Shown here in pieces: positions 10,901 through 22,900 of a DNA stretch of 64,000 nucleotides. A program made the position numbers and the translations under genes. The stretch covers positions 20,219,526 through 20,283,525 of the forward strand of contig OX411545.1 in NCBI GenBank assembly GCA_948146395.1, in the 5' to 3' direction. Below the pieces are notes generated by a model. It did no database searches. It was not told the origin of the DNA and worked only from the letters and a program-made list of their open reading frames with translations. Within the stretch, counting starts at the first letter, position 1. Each line of letters opens with the position of its first letter. This DNA comes from Fragum whitleyi (taxonomy: Eukaryota; Mollusca; Bivalvia; Cardiida; Cardiidae).

Positions 10901-13900
10901 GGCGTTCCTGCCTGTAGACGACGTTGTCGCTGGCATGGAGTACATCAGGTCCGTCACTCCGGGATCCATGACTACCCTGGTGGACTACTTCGATTCGGTG
11001 TACGTGAATGGTTCACTCAGGTTTGTAACATTTAATATACTAAAGAAAAAATACATGTCAAGCATTGAATCTTAAAACCTAGATGTTTTATACGTCGAAC
11101 AAGTTCTCAGTAAATACACCAGTACTCGTTATTTGTGAACATCAACTGCATCGTCTGGCAAATGTGCAATCGAGTGAAGAAATAACGAAAATGTATGTTT
11201 CCAACATTCTCTTTATTTCTCTACAATCATATCGAGGCAATGGCATATATCCCTCGTTTCAATTCCGACTTGTCTAAAATTTTGGTATTTATTGTTTATT
11301 GATGTTTACATTTTTTATTTTCAGAACTGTTTTGACGCCTGCGGGAACAATTCGTTTTCGACGAACCCGTGCTTTGTTCCCGCCAGAAACATGGAATGTC
11401 CACGTGGAAACATTGACTGACGCAGCCCGTACAAACAACATATGTGAGGGGTGGAATAACGGATTTAAGAACTTAGTTGGACACGAAAACCCCTCATTAT
11501 GGACTGTGATTGAGTGCTTCCATAAGGATGCAACTATGGTAGAAGCAGATAACTTGAGAGTGTCGCATGGTGTAGATTTGTGTAGGAGAGTTAAGAAAAG
11601 TACCGTAAACCACCAGAAAAAACTTAAGGCGCTATGCAGGAAATACGCAGAACAGGAACAGTCTATTGAACAATTTCTCAATTGCATTGGGTCTGCTGTT
11701 AGGATAAAATAGGTTACTGTTGAAAACATGAAAGAAAATAAGAAACGGCTTTTTTAAAAGCTTTTCTACTTTCTTTTGTATTTTCTTATCTATTGAAGAA
11801 ATAATGCTGGTGGGGAATGGTAGATCAGAAAATATGCGGGAAAGTTGAAAAACAACGCTGTGAGCTATTTTTCCCTTTTTCTGCATATTTTCAAAAGAAG
11901 AAAATGCTTCGTAAATAGTGTAAATATGTAATATATTTGTGATATTTTGGGGAAAAAATATAATATGTATGTGTTTTTTTTTTTAAACTTTGATTATAAA
12001 TTTGTTTATTTAGATATTTAGATATACTCAATTATAGAACACGACTCTCCAAAAAAATTTTTCGCTACTTCTTTGGTATTCATTTTATTTTTCTTAATCA
12101 AATGAGGTAATTTTTTTGGTCAAAATTCATTTCCTAAATATTCCTATATATACTTATTTTTCATCTGTAATAAATTATATGTTCCAGATCATTGTTTGTT
12201 ATGTGTTGTACCTGTACGCCCAGAGAAAAACAAACAATTTTGATTATCCAATATTTTAACTTAGTCATTCAGGCCGTAGAATACTTTGTTAAAATATTTC
12301 ATAACCGAAGTTGATTAGTTTAATTGCCGTGTATCAATAAATTGATTCTCTCGGCGACTCTGCCTACCTACCGAGGGGATTTTGTCCGCCCTAGTAATTC
12401 TACTGAGGGGATTTTGTCCGCCCTAAAAATTCTACCGAGGGGATTTTGTCCGCCCTAGACATTTCATTGAGGGGATTTTGTCCGCCCATTAAATTCTACC
12501 GAGGGGATTTTGTCCGCCCTAGTAATTCTATCGAGGGGATTTTGTCCGCCTATGCAAAAAATGACCGAGGGGATTTTGTCCTAAGGGGATTTTGTCCGAC
12601 ATTCGATCTGCTTATATACTTTCCATTAAATCACTAGTCAGCTAATTGTCTTTATTTTCCATACCCTATATTCTGTAATCAGACCCTAATTCAATAACCA
12701 TGTGCATTTTATAACAATAATAAAACATAACCATTAATGTCTCATCATGATTTATAAACCCTCCATTGATCAAACCAGCTATGTTGTACATGATATAATT
12801 CAAAAATAAAATTATAGATTAAACATAAACACATCAAATAGATAAATTATTAATTTTCAAAACCACAATTTTTTTTCCTTCTATATAAAAAAACCCCAAA
12901 ATCACGGTCATATTGATATTTAATTACCTATTTATAAAAAGGTAGTGAAACGTCTATACAAATTCAAAAAGGTAGTGAAATGTCTGGGTAGGAAACGTCT
13001 GAATAGTGAAATGTCTCAGGTGTGAACAGTCTCAATAGTGAAACGTCTGACACCCGTAAAAAAATCCCCCATTGACTTTCAGAAATAGGGGGGATATTTC
13101 AAAAGTATGTGCTAAAACACGAAATCCCCCCTCCTAGAATAGACACACACTGAGAATGATCGCATTATCAGTTTGTGTATTTTGAGACAAGTAATAATAC
13201 TTGCATCTACATCTACATCTACATAATACATCGTCTCAGTCAATCTTGACTATTACGCGGTGGGTGGTGTTAGGCTAAGAAGAAAAGGAAAGATAGGATA
13301 GAAAGAGTAAGGCTGGATAGTTAAAAGTTAGAAATAGGAAAGTTTGGTCAGCTATGTTTTTGCCTCTTCAACCCAAACCTCTCTGGTTACGGTGGCCGCA
13401 GCCAGCACAGCAGTGGGCATCCCTAGAGACAACTTGTAGCTGAGCCACCTTAATTAGAAGGATAATGATACCAGCCCCTGCTTGAAGGATACCAAGTCAG
13501 GGGCTTCTGCTACTTCTGATGGTAGGCTGTTCCATATAGTAGTTGATCTAGGGAAGAAAGATTGGTTGTAGTATTTTGTCGCTGATGTTTTTTGACGGAA
13601 TTTTCTTGAGTGACTAGATCTGGTGTTGGATTGTCCTGGTGTAATGTAGTCTGCTACAGGAATGTCGACTAGGTTGTTGATGATCTTGTACAACATTGTG
13701 ACTTGGGCCTTAGTCCTTCTTGATTCTAAAGACTCCCAACCCAGGTGTTCAATCATGTCCGATACACTGCTGGTGTTATGGTGCCTGTTTGCTACATATC
13801 GAGCAGCCCTCCTTTGCACCATCTCAAGTTTGTTGGTTAATGCTTTTGTATGAGGGTTCCACACTGTTCAGCAGTATTCTAGGGTAGGACAAACTAAAGT

Positions 13901-16900
13901 GTTGAAGGCTGAGGTTTTTACTTCTTCATTCTTGATACAAAGGTTTCTTTTGAGGAATCCTAGAGTACTGTTTGCCTTTTTAGCTCGACTATTCGAAGAA
14001 TAGGGGGGCTATTCCAGTCACCCGGGCGTCAGCGTCGGCGTCAGCGTCGGCGTCGGCGTAATGCTTTGGTTAAGTTTTTACGTGCAAGTGTTTAAAATCT
14101 CTGTTTCTATCAAAGCTATTGCTTTGAAACTTTGCACATGTTTCTGTGACCATAATATCAGCCTCTAGACAAAGATTCAATACCCTGATGTAGAATTTAG
14201 TGGAATTTTAACCCCTTTCGGACTTAGAAATCTTGGTTAAGTTTTTACGTGCAAATGTTGTTTATCTGTAATATTTCTGTTTCTATAAAAGCTATTGCTT
14301 TGAAACTTTACACATGCTTCAGTGACCATAATATCACCCTCTTGACAAAGATTCAATTCTCTGGTATTGAATTTAGTGGAATTTTAACCCTTTTCGGACT
14401 TAGAAATCTTGGTTAAGTTTTTACGTGCAAATGTTGTTTATCTGTAATATTTCTGTTTCTATAAAAGCTATTGCTTTGAAACTTTACACATGCTTCAGTG
14501 ACCATAATATCACCCTCTTGGCAAAGATTCATTACTCTGGTATTGAATTTAGTGGAATTTTAACCCTTTTCGGACTTAGAAATTCTTGGTTAATTTTTCA
14601 GTGCAAATGTTGTTTATCTGTAATATTTCTGTTTCTATATAAGATATTGCTTTGAAACTTTACACATGCTTCTGTGACCATAATATCACCCTCTTGACAA
14701 AGATTAAATACTATGATATTGAATTTAGTGGAATTTTAACCCTTTTCGGACTTAGATATTCCTGGTTAAGTTTTTACGTGCAAATGTTGTATATCAGTTA
14801 TAGCTCTATTTCTAACTAGGCTTTTGCTTCGAAACTTCACACATACTTCTGTAAATATGATATCAGCTTCTAAACAAAGATTAAATACTCTGATATTGAA
14901 TTTAGTGGAATTTTAACCCTTTTCGGACTTAGATATTCTTGGTTAAGTTTTTACGTGTAAATGTTGTATATCAGTTATAGCTCTATTTCTACCTAGGCTT
15001 TTGCTTCGAAACTTCACACATACTTCTGTAAACATGATATCAGCTTCTAAACAAAGATTAATTACTCTCATATTCAATTTCATAGAATTTTAACCTTTTT
15101 CAGACTCAGAAATTGTTGGTTAAGTTTTTACGTGCAAATGTTGTACATCAGTGATATCTCTAATTCTAGTAAAGCTATTGTTTGGAAACTTTGCACATGC
15201 TTCTGTGATCATAATAACAGCCTCTTGACAAAGATTCAATTCTCTGGTATTGAATTTAGTGGACTTTTAACCCTTTTTGGACTTAGAAATCTTGGTTAAG
15301 ATTTTACGTGCAACTGATGTACATCTGTATCTACTAAAGCTGTTGCTTGGAAACTTTACACATGCTTCTTTGACCATATTAGCCCACAGAACAGATTCAT
15401 TACTCTGATATTTAATTTAGTGGAATTTTAACCCTTTTTCCACCTTAAAAATCTTGGTTATGTTTTTATGTGCAACTGTTTTATGTTAGTTGTATCTCTT
15501 CTCCTACTAAAGCTATTTCTTTGAAACTTTGCACATGTTTCTGTGACCATAATATCAGCCTCTAGACAAAGATTCTTTTCTCTTGACTTAAATTGTATTG
15601 AATTTCCAATGTCGATATTGATTTGCTGTTACTATCCAGCACTAGGAATAGTCGAGCTTCGCTGTCCTCTGACAGCTCTTGTTAACAGACTTGTCAATAT
15701 GTGTTTTCCAAGATAGATTTTGGGTAAGGTTGATTCCTAGGTATTTTGTAGCAGTATCAGTTTGTAGGGTATGTCTTTCAGGGAATAGTTATGTACCACG
15801 GGACTTCTTTTTCGATGTACTCGTAGGATACTGCATTTCTCAGGATGGAAGCTCATACCCCAGACTCTTTCCCATTCTGCTAGTTTGTGTAGGTCCTGTT
15901 GGAGGATGTTACAATCTTCTTGGGAGTTAATTTCTCGATAAACTACACAATCATCGGCAAATAATCTGCATTTTGACATCTTGCACAAGGATAGGTTTGG
16001 AACAAAAATCATATGAAAAATCTTTGCAGATTATACTACTTTAATGAATTTTGGCCCGTACTTTCAGTTTCTTACAAATATCTTGGACTACAAATAATAT
16101 CATTTCAAAGGTGCTATTTGAAACTTTTGATGTTCATTTTGAGACAACCCTAGCTGCAATAATGTGGCCCTCTCTCAGATATTTTGATGACAATTTCAAC
16201 CAAACTTGGCAGAAATGTTCCTTGGGTGACCCTTCTCAAAACTTGTATGTGAAATTTTGATTGACCCCCAAATAAGGGCCTGGCAGGGTGGGGCAGTTTT
16301 TGACCCTGAAATCTTTAAACATCTTTTCCTCAGTAACCATTTGGCCTATTTCAACCAAACTTGATAGAAATTTTCTTTGGGTGACCCTTCTAAAAATTTG
16401 TTAATGAAATTTTGATTGGCCTCAAAATGTTGGCGTGGCAGAGTTCGGCAGATTTTGACCCTGAAATCTTGAAACATCTTCTCCTCAGTCACCATTGGGC
16501 CAATTTCATTTAAACTTGGCAGAAATGTTCTATGGATGACCTTCTTAAAACTTGTATGTGAAATTTTGATTGACCAAGAAATACGGGCGTTGCAGGGCTG
16601 GGCAGTTTTTGAACCTGGAATCTTTAAACATCTTTTCCTCAGTAACCATTGGGCCTTTTTCAACCAAACTTGGCAGAAATGTTCCTTGGGTGACCCTTAA
16701 CAGAACTTGTTCGTGAAATTTTGATTGACCCCAAAATAAGGGCATGGTAGGTTGGGGCAGATTTTGACCCTGAAATCTTGAAACATCTTTTTTTCACTTA
16801 CCATTGGGCCAATTTCAACCAAACTTTGCAGAAATGTTCCTTAGGTGACCCTTCTCAAAACTTGTATGTGAATTTTGATTGACCCCCAAATAAGGGCCTA

Positions 16901-19900
16901 GCTGGGTGGGGCAGTTTTTGACCCTGAAATCTTTAAACATCTTCTCCTCAGTAACCATTTGGCCTATTTTAACCAAACATGGCAGAAATTTTCTTTGGGT
17001 GACCCTTCTCTAAATTTGTTAGTGAAATTTTGATTGACCCCAAAATATGGGCATGGCAGGGTGTGGCAGATATTGACCCTGAAATCTTTAAACATCTTCC
17101 CCCAGTTACCATTGGGCCAACATCAACCAAACTTGGCAGAAATGTTCCTTGGGTGACCCTCCTCAAATTTGTATGTGAAATTTTGATTGACCCAGAAATA
17201 TTGGCGTTGCAGGTCGGGGCTTATTTTGAGCCTGAAATCTTTGATTGACATCTCCTCCTGAACCACTGGGCTGATTTCAATGAAACTTTACCAATGTATT
17301 CCTTGGGTGACCCTCTTTAAAAATTGATCACAAAATTTTTATTGATTGCAAAATATGGGTGTGACAGGGAGGGCCTTATTTTGAGCTCGAAAACTTTGCC
17401 AGAAAGTTTCATGGATGAGATCCACTACACCAATTAAATTCAGGTGATCGGTTTAGGGCCATTTTGACCCTCTTGTTTGAGTCTCAGGCTCCCATCCCTT
17501 AAAAGCCAGTGTAGCACAGAGGGTACCGAAAAGAGGGGGTGGACACTAAAGGGAGTCAGGGAGTCCAAGACTTCTTATTAATCAGTTGGGACTCCTACAT
17601 TTAGCAAGTAAGGAGTCCCTTGGACTCCCAGGAATATGAGAATATTTCAACAATCCTTTTCAATCCTTGGCAAAACTGTTGATATTTTCACTTCAAATTT
17701 GTTGAAGATAAACATTGGGTTACATCAAGTAATATTTTGAAAGAAAAAACATCATTTTTTGGAGGAGAAACTTATTGAAAATAAGAAATTGCCTGTAACA
17801 AGCAATTTCTTATTTTCACAATATTCTCCCATGAACTCCATGACTCCCTACTTTGAGCTTGGACTAATTGATTTCATACTTTGGGAGTTGGATGGACTCC
17901 TTACTCAAAGAAGTTAGTGTCAATCAGTCTAAATTCTTTATTTTTTTATTAAATCCTATGTTGTGGGTAGTCATTTGAATCGTCTCAATGAGACGATTCC
18001 AATAAGTACCAACAACATAGACTTTGTTCCAAAATTTTTGAAAAACATTGATCTAAAATCCAAAGTAACTCCTCCATCTGTAGTAGATGAAAGCCAGTCT
18101 AAATTCTTTATTTCATAATGAAATCTTATGTTGTGAGTACTCATTTGAAGCATCTCAATGAGACGATTCCAATAAGTACCAACAACATAGGTTTTGTACT
18201 ATAATTTTTGAAAAACATTGATCTAAAATCTTAAGTACCCCCTCTATCTGTAGCTCTGATGACATCTAACCAGTTCTAGTGTATTTCTCAGACAGGTCAT
18301 TCCACAAGCTGGACTGATGATTTACCAGTATGTCGGATGTCTGGTGTTGGATTTTCAACCAATCAGATTTACAGAGAGGATGGTAACAGAAGGGAAGAAC
18401 ATGAGTTTGAAGATAAAAGTTTTCACTTCTGGTGAGATTGGTAACAATTTTTCTAAAAAACCCTTGTTTCTGTAGCCAACTATCATGAATTACATGTAAT
18501 ATCACCTACAAAGTTAACATAGAATAAATCTATAAAGTACTAGCAAAGACATCAGTAAAAACCGGTTGGAGACCAATTCTCACCGCGTACCAGTTCTTGC
18601 CAACTGACCTATTTCATAGTAAAGACTCAATATTTTTAGAACAATTTATTTTCTGAATAGAAGAAGTTGTTGTCTACATAACTTGTAATTTATAAGGGTT
18701 TCCTTTCCTTCTTTACTGTGACCCAGGGTGGTTGGTGAGCATTGGTACTTGGCGAGAATTGGTCTCTAACCAGTAGTGTTCCAACAGTATCTAATAGGGA
18801 AAATGACTCAGAGTTTTAACTTAGGGGCCCAGACTTCAAAAATTCAATATTTAACATAAGAGGTGTAGGTATTTTCCAAAAAAATATAGCTCATGTTGTT
18901 CACTCAGTGAAATATAAATCGATCTTACACTGAAACAAACAATTATCCTCTATGTCTTTCACAATGGTTTTGAGCACTCCGAGGGTTCAGCGCAATACTT
19001 TAGTAACTGACATTTTTTGTGAAATCCACTTTTTTGCATCAATCTATCTATATTTTCTTTGTGCATCTACCAAAAAAATCTTTAAGCTCTGAATAAATAA
19101 ATAAAAATTGTAGAGGCTTAGTACAATATTATAGTATCTGCAAGTTAAGAATTGTCTAATTGCAATACTATAGTAACTGCATTTACTATAGTATTGCGTT
19201 CAAATTTCAACACTGGAAGTACAATATTCAATTGCAATACTATAGTAACTGCACATACCATAGCATTATTGTGTTATTTTCAATAAAGTTATCCTAATAT
19301 TGACTTTTAAAACTATTTTACTGCTCTCCCTACATAATAAGATGACCTTTAGATAAAGAACCTTACCTTAGTTGAGTCTTTAATAGTGACATCACAGTTG
19401 ATTAACATGATGTCATTACATTACATTCTATATTCAGAAATCTTTATTACTTGTACACGTTTATCAGGTCCACTGGCTACATGCATATCTTCATTTAAAT
19501 GTTATTTAGAACTTCAGTTTTATGCTTCACTATTTAACATCTGATATTTGGAAGAAATAATGAGGCGGTTGGGATTTTCTACCGTTTATTATAATGATAC
19601 AACATACAAGAAGCCAAATGCAATTTGGTCAATGATCATGCATATCAAACCACATAAATCTACTCAAGAAATATAATGATTGATCCTCTTGGACTTGAGT
19701 GAACAATTGTTCTTCTGAGAGAGCATATTAGTTTACTAAAAATATATCATTATAATATAAGAAACTACTGTGGATAATCTTGGTGGCATTACAATAAAAT
19801 TTTAGGAATTTAATATTCTAGCCCCTAATAATGTGGTTTATATTGCCAATCCAAATAAAGACTCATTTTTACTTCTTCCTTTCACCGGTTATATTCAACT

Positions 19901-22900
19901 TGGGCACTAAGACTGATTCTACTAGTTTTGTGGAGTGCTTTTTTCATTGTCTTGACATTAAACTTTTTGTGACATGTATGAAGCAACATTTCACCCCATC
20001 CTTCCCCTAAGTCTATCTCCAAGACTACACAATTAGCTTTTAATTATTTTGAATGTAGATCTAATTCAGATTCTTGGAATGTTACAGTTATGCGCGATTT
20101 TTTCTATCTTCGAGGTTATTAAGTTCATGGATAAGAAGATAATGGGGTACTTAATACTTTATTATTGAAAACCTTTAAGAAATCAAGAAATAGATTCCAT
20201 TTTTAGCTCACCTGAGCACGAAGTGCTCAAGGTGAGCTTTTGTGGTCGAGTGATGTCCGTCGTCCGTCGTCCGTCGTGTGTCGTCAACATTTACCTTGTA
20301 GACACTCTAGAGGCCACATTTTTTGCCCGATCAACCTGAAATTTGGTCAGAATGATTGTCTTGATGAAATCTCGGACAAGTTCGAAATTGGGTCAAGTAG
20401 GGTCAAAAATGGGGTCACGGGGTCAAATTTTAGAAAAACCTTGTAGACACTCTAGAGGCCACATTTTTTGCCCGATCAACCTGAAATTTGGTCAGAATGA
20501 TCATCTTGATGAAATCTCGGACAAGTTCGAAATTGGGTCAAGTTGGGTCAAAAATGGGGTCACGGGGTCAAATTTTAGAAAAACCTTGTAGACACTCTAG
20601 AAGCCATATTTTTTGCCTGATCAACCTGAAAATTGGTCAGAATGATTGTCTTGATAAAATCTCTGACAAGTTTGAAATTGGGTCAAGCCAGGTCAAAAAT
20701 GAGGTCACGGGGTCAAATCTTAGAAAAACCTTGTAGACACTATAGAAGCCATATTTTTTGCCCAATCAATCTGAAATTTGGTCAGAATGATCGTCTTGAT
20801 GAATACTCGGACAAGTTTGAAATTGGGTCAAGCCAGGTCAAAAATGAGGTCACGGGGTCAAATCTTAGAAAAACCTTGTAGACACCCTGGAAGCCATATT
20901 TATTGCCCAATCAACCTGAAATTTGGTCAGAATGATTGTCTTGATGTAATCTCGGACAACTTTGGAATTGGGTCAAGTGGGGTCAAAAATGAGGTCACGG
21001 GGTCAAATCTTAGAAAATCCTTTTAGACACTATAGAAGCCATATTTTTTGCCCAATCAATCTGAAATTTGGTCAGAATGATTGTCTTGATGAAATCTTGG
21101 ACAAGTTCGAAATTGGGTCGATTGGGGTCAAAAATGAGGTCACGGGGTCAAAGCTTAGAAAAACCTTGTAGACACTCTGGAAGCCATTTTTATTGCCCAA
21201 TCAACCTGAAATTTGGTCAGAATGATTGTCTTGATGGAATTTCAGACAATATTTGAATTTGGTCAATTGGGGTTAAAAATGAGGTCACGGGGTCAAATAT
21301 TAGAAAAAACTTGTAGACACTCTAGAAGCCATATTTATTGCCCAATCAACCTAAAATTTGGTCAGAATGATTGTCTTGTTGAAATCTCGGACAAGTTTGA
21401 AATCGGGTCAAGTGTGGTCAAAAATGATGTCATGGGGTCAAATATTAGAAAAAACTTGTAGACACTCTAGAAGCCATATTTTTTGCCTGATCAACCTGAA
21501 AATTGGTCAGAATGATCATCTTGATGAAATCTCGGACAAGTTTGAAATTGGGTCAAGTGGGGTCAAAAATGGGTCATGAGATCAAATCTTAAAAACCTTG
21601 TAAGCAGTGTAGAGGCATCATTTTTTGCCCAATCGACCTGAAATTTGGTCAGAATTCTTCATCCTTTCTAAACCTACTTTAAACAATTTTTGACAGTTCA
21701 CTCAGGTGAGCGATTTAGGGCCACTATGGCCCTCTTGTTTTATAAAGTCATCAACTCATATAATAAGTGATCTTATACTTCTCAAACATAAAGTTGGGTA
21801 GCAAACCATGTTGAAATTATCACAATGTGGCCAGTAAAGATGCATTCTAGTGGTTTTGACTGAAGCAGTATGTAATTGGACACTTTAGATTTGTCTCTTA
21901 AAGCTCTGCTGATTTGGAACAAGAAGTTAAGATATTGCAATACCCATCAGCCATGATCTGTATAGTTGTACACCTTTGAGTTGGCAGTGTAACAAATTGT
22001 GTCTGTCATCAACAATTTTAAAAATTGTTCTCCTCTGAAACCATTGGGCCAATTCAAATGAAACTTTGCAATATCCTTTCCATGGTGACTCTTTTCAAAA
22101 ACTGTTTAAGCTGTTTGGTCCATGAATATACATATGACAAGGGCTGGGCATTTTCCCCTTTTGAATTCTTTGAATGAAATCTCCTCCTAAATCATTAGAC
22201 CAGCTTGATTTTCAATGTAACTTGGCTGGAATGGTTCTTTGGTGACCCTTTCCAAAATTAATAAACATGGGCAAGTAGGACTTGGCATTTTTGACCTTGA
22301 AATCTTTGAATGACATGTTTTCCTATTCCACCAGACCAATTTCAACTAGAGTGTCGCAAAAGCAGACTTATACCCCCCTACAAGTGCTTGTCAATAATGT
22401 AAAGTCATTATCCATGAAAGGGCTATTACTCTGTCAAAAGTCAATGGATTGTAACCAAAATTCATTTACACATCTCTGCTTGATAATGGAATCTGCCAAT
22501 TATTTGCCGAGAAATAGAGCTGACACGAAAAAGCTACAGAAAGTCGGAGCGACAGATGGACCAACTGACAAGGTGACTCCTATATACCCCCCAAGCTTAA
22601 AGGGGTATGATGAAACTTTGTGAGAATGATCTTTTTAATGACCCTTTCCAAAAACTATACATGTTATTTTGATTGACCTATAATTTGGGTGTTGCAGGTC
22701 AGAGCATTTTTACCTAGAAATCTTTGAATGAAATGTTTTTCTATTCAACAAGAAAAATTTTGATCAAATGTGGATGTCCCCTCGAAAAATGTTTTGCTTT
22801 ATTTGGATTGGCCCATAAATATTGGCATGGTGGGGCCTTTGTTCACTATGAAATCTTCGAACATCTCCTGGACCTATTTCCATGAAATTGTGCCAGAAAG

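Larger units (their letters stand above)
8429..13049. mobile_element. Element with GACGTTTCACTAT-repeat inverted ends
   Basis: The left end has three phrases (AGACGTTTCACTAT, AGACGTTTCCTACC, AGACGTTTCACTAC) then their inverse. The right end (about 12940-13049) has the same order inverted with one more unit (GTGAACAGTCTC). Its interior is split by a hAT-like element and a MULE derivative. No transposase of its own was found; the 120-aa frame at 8494 is AT-rich and not gene-like. Confidence 0.65.
8311..13165. mobile_element. Outer inverted-repeat element carrying a nest of insertions
   Basis: TGTCTATTCTAGGA plus a G-rich stretch at about 8328-8420 is matched inverted at about 13060-13146 (GGGGGGATATTTC... 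TCCTAGAATAGACAC). These arms enclose the GACGTTTCACTAT-type repeats and everything between. Whether the arms are a separate host element or the outer TIR of the inner one cannot be decided. Confidence 0.5.

Noticed and set aside
11289..11729. 146-aa minus-strand frame
   Set aside because: Antisense shadow of the MULE transposase exon, which has the recognisable ARTNN..EGWN motif.
20240..21579. Series of overlapping 60-82-aa frames rich in CPINLKFGQND-like text
   Set aside because: They recur at exactly 145-bp spacing and shift frame each unit; this is the tandem repeat being translated, with no start context or splice signals.
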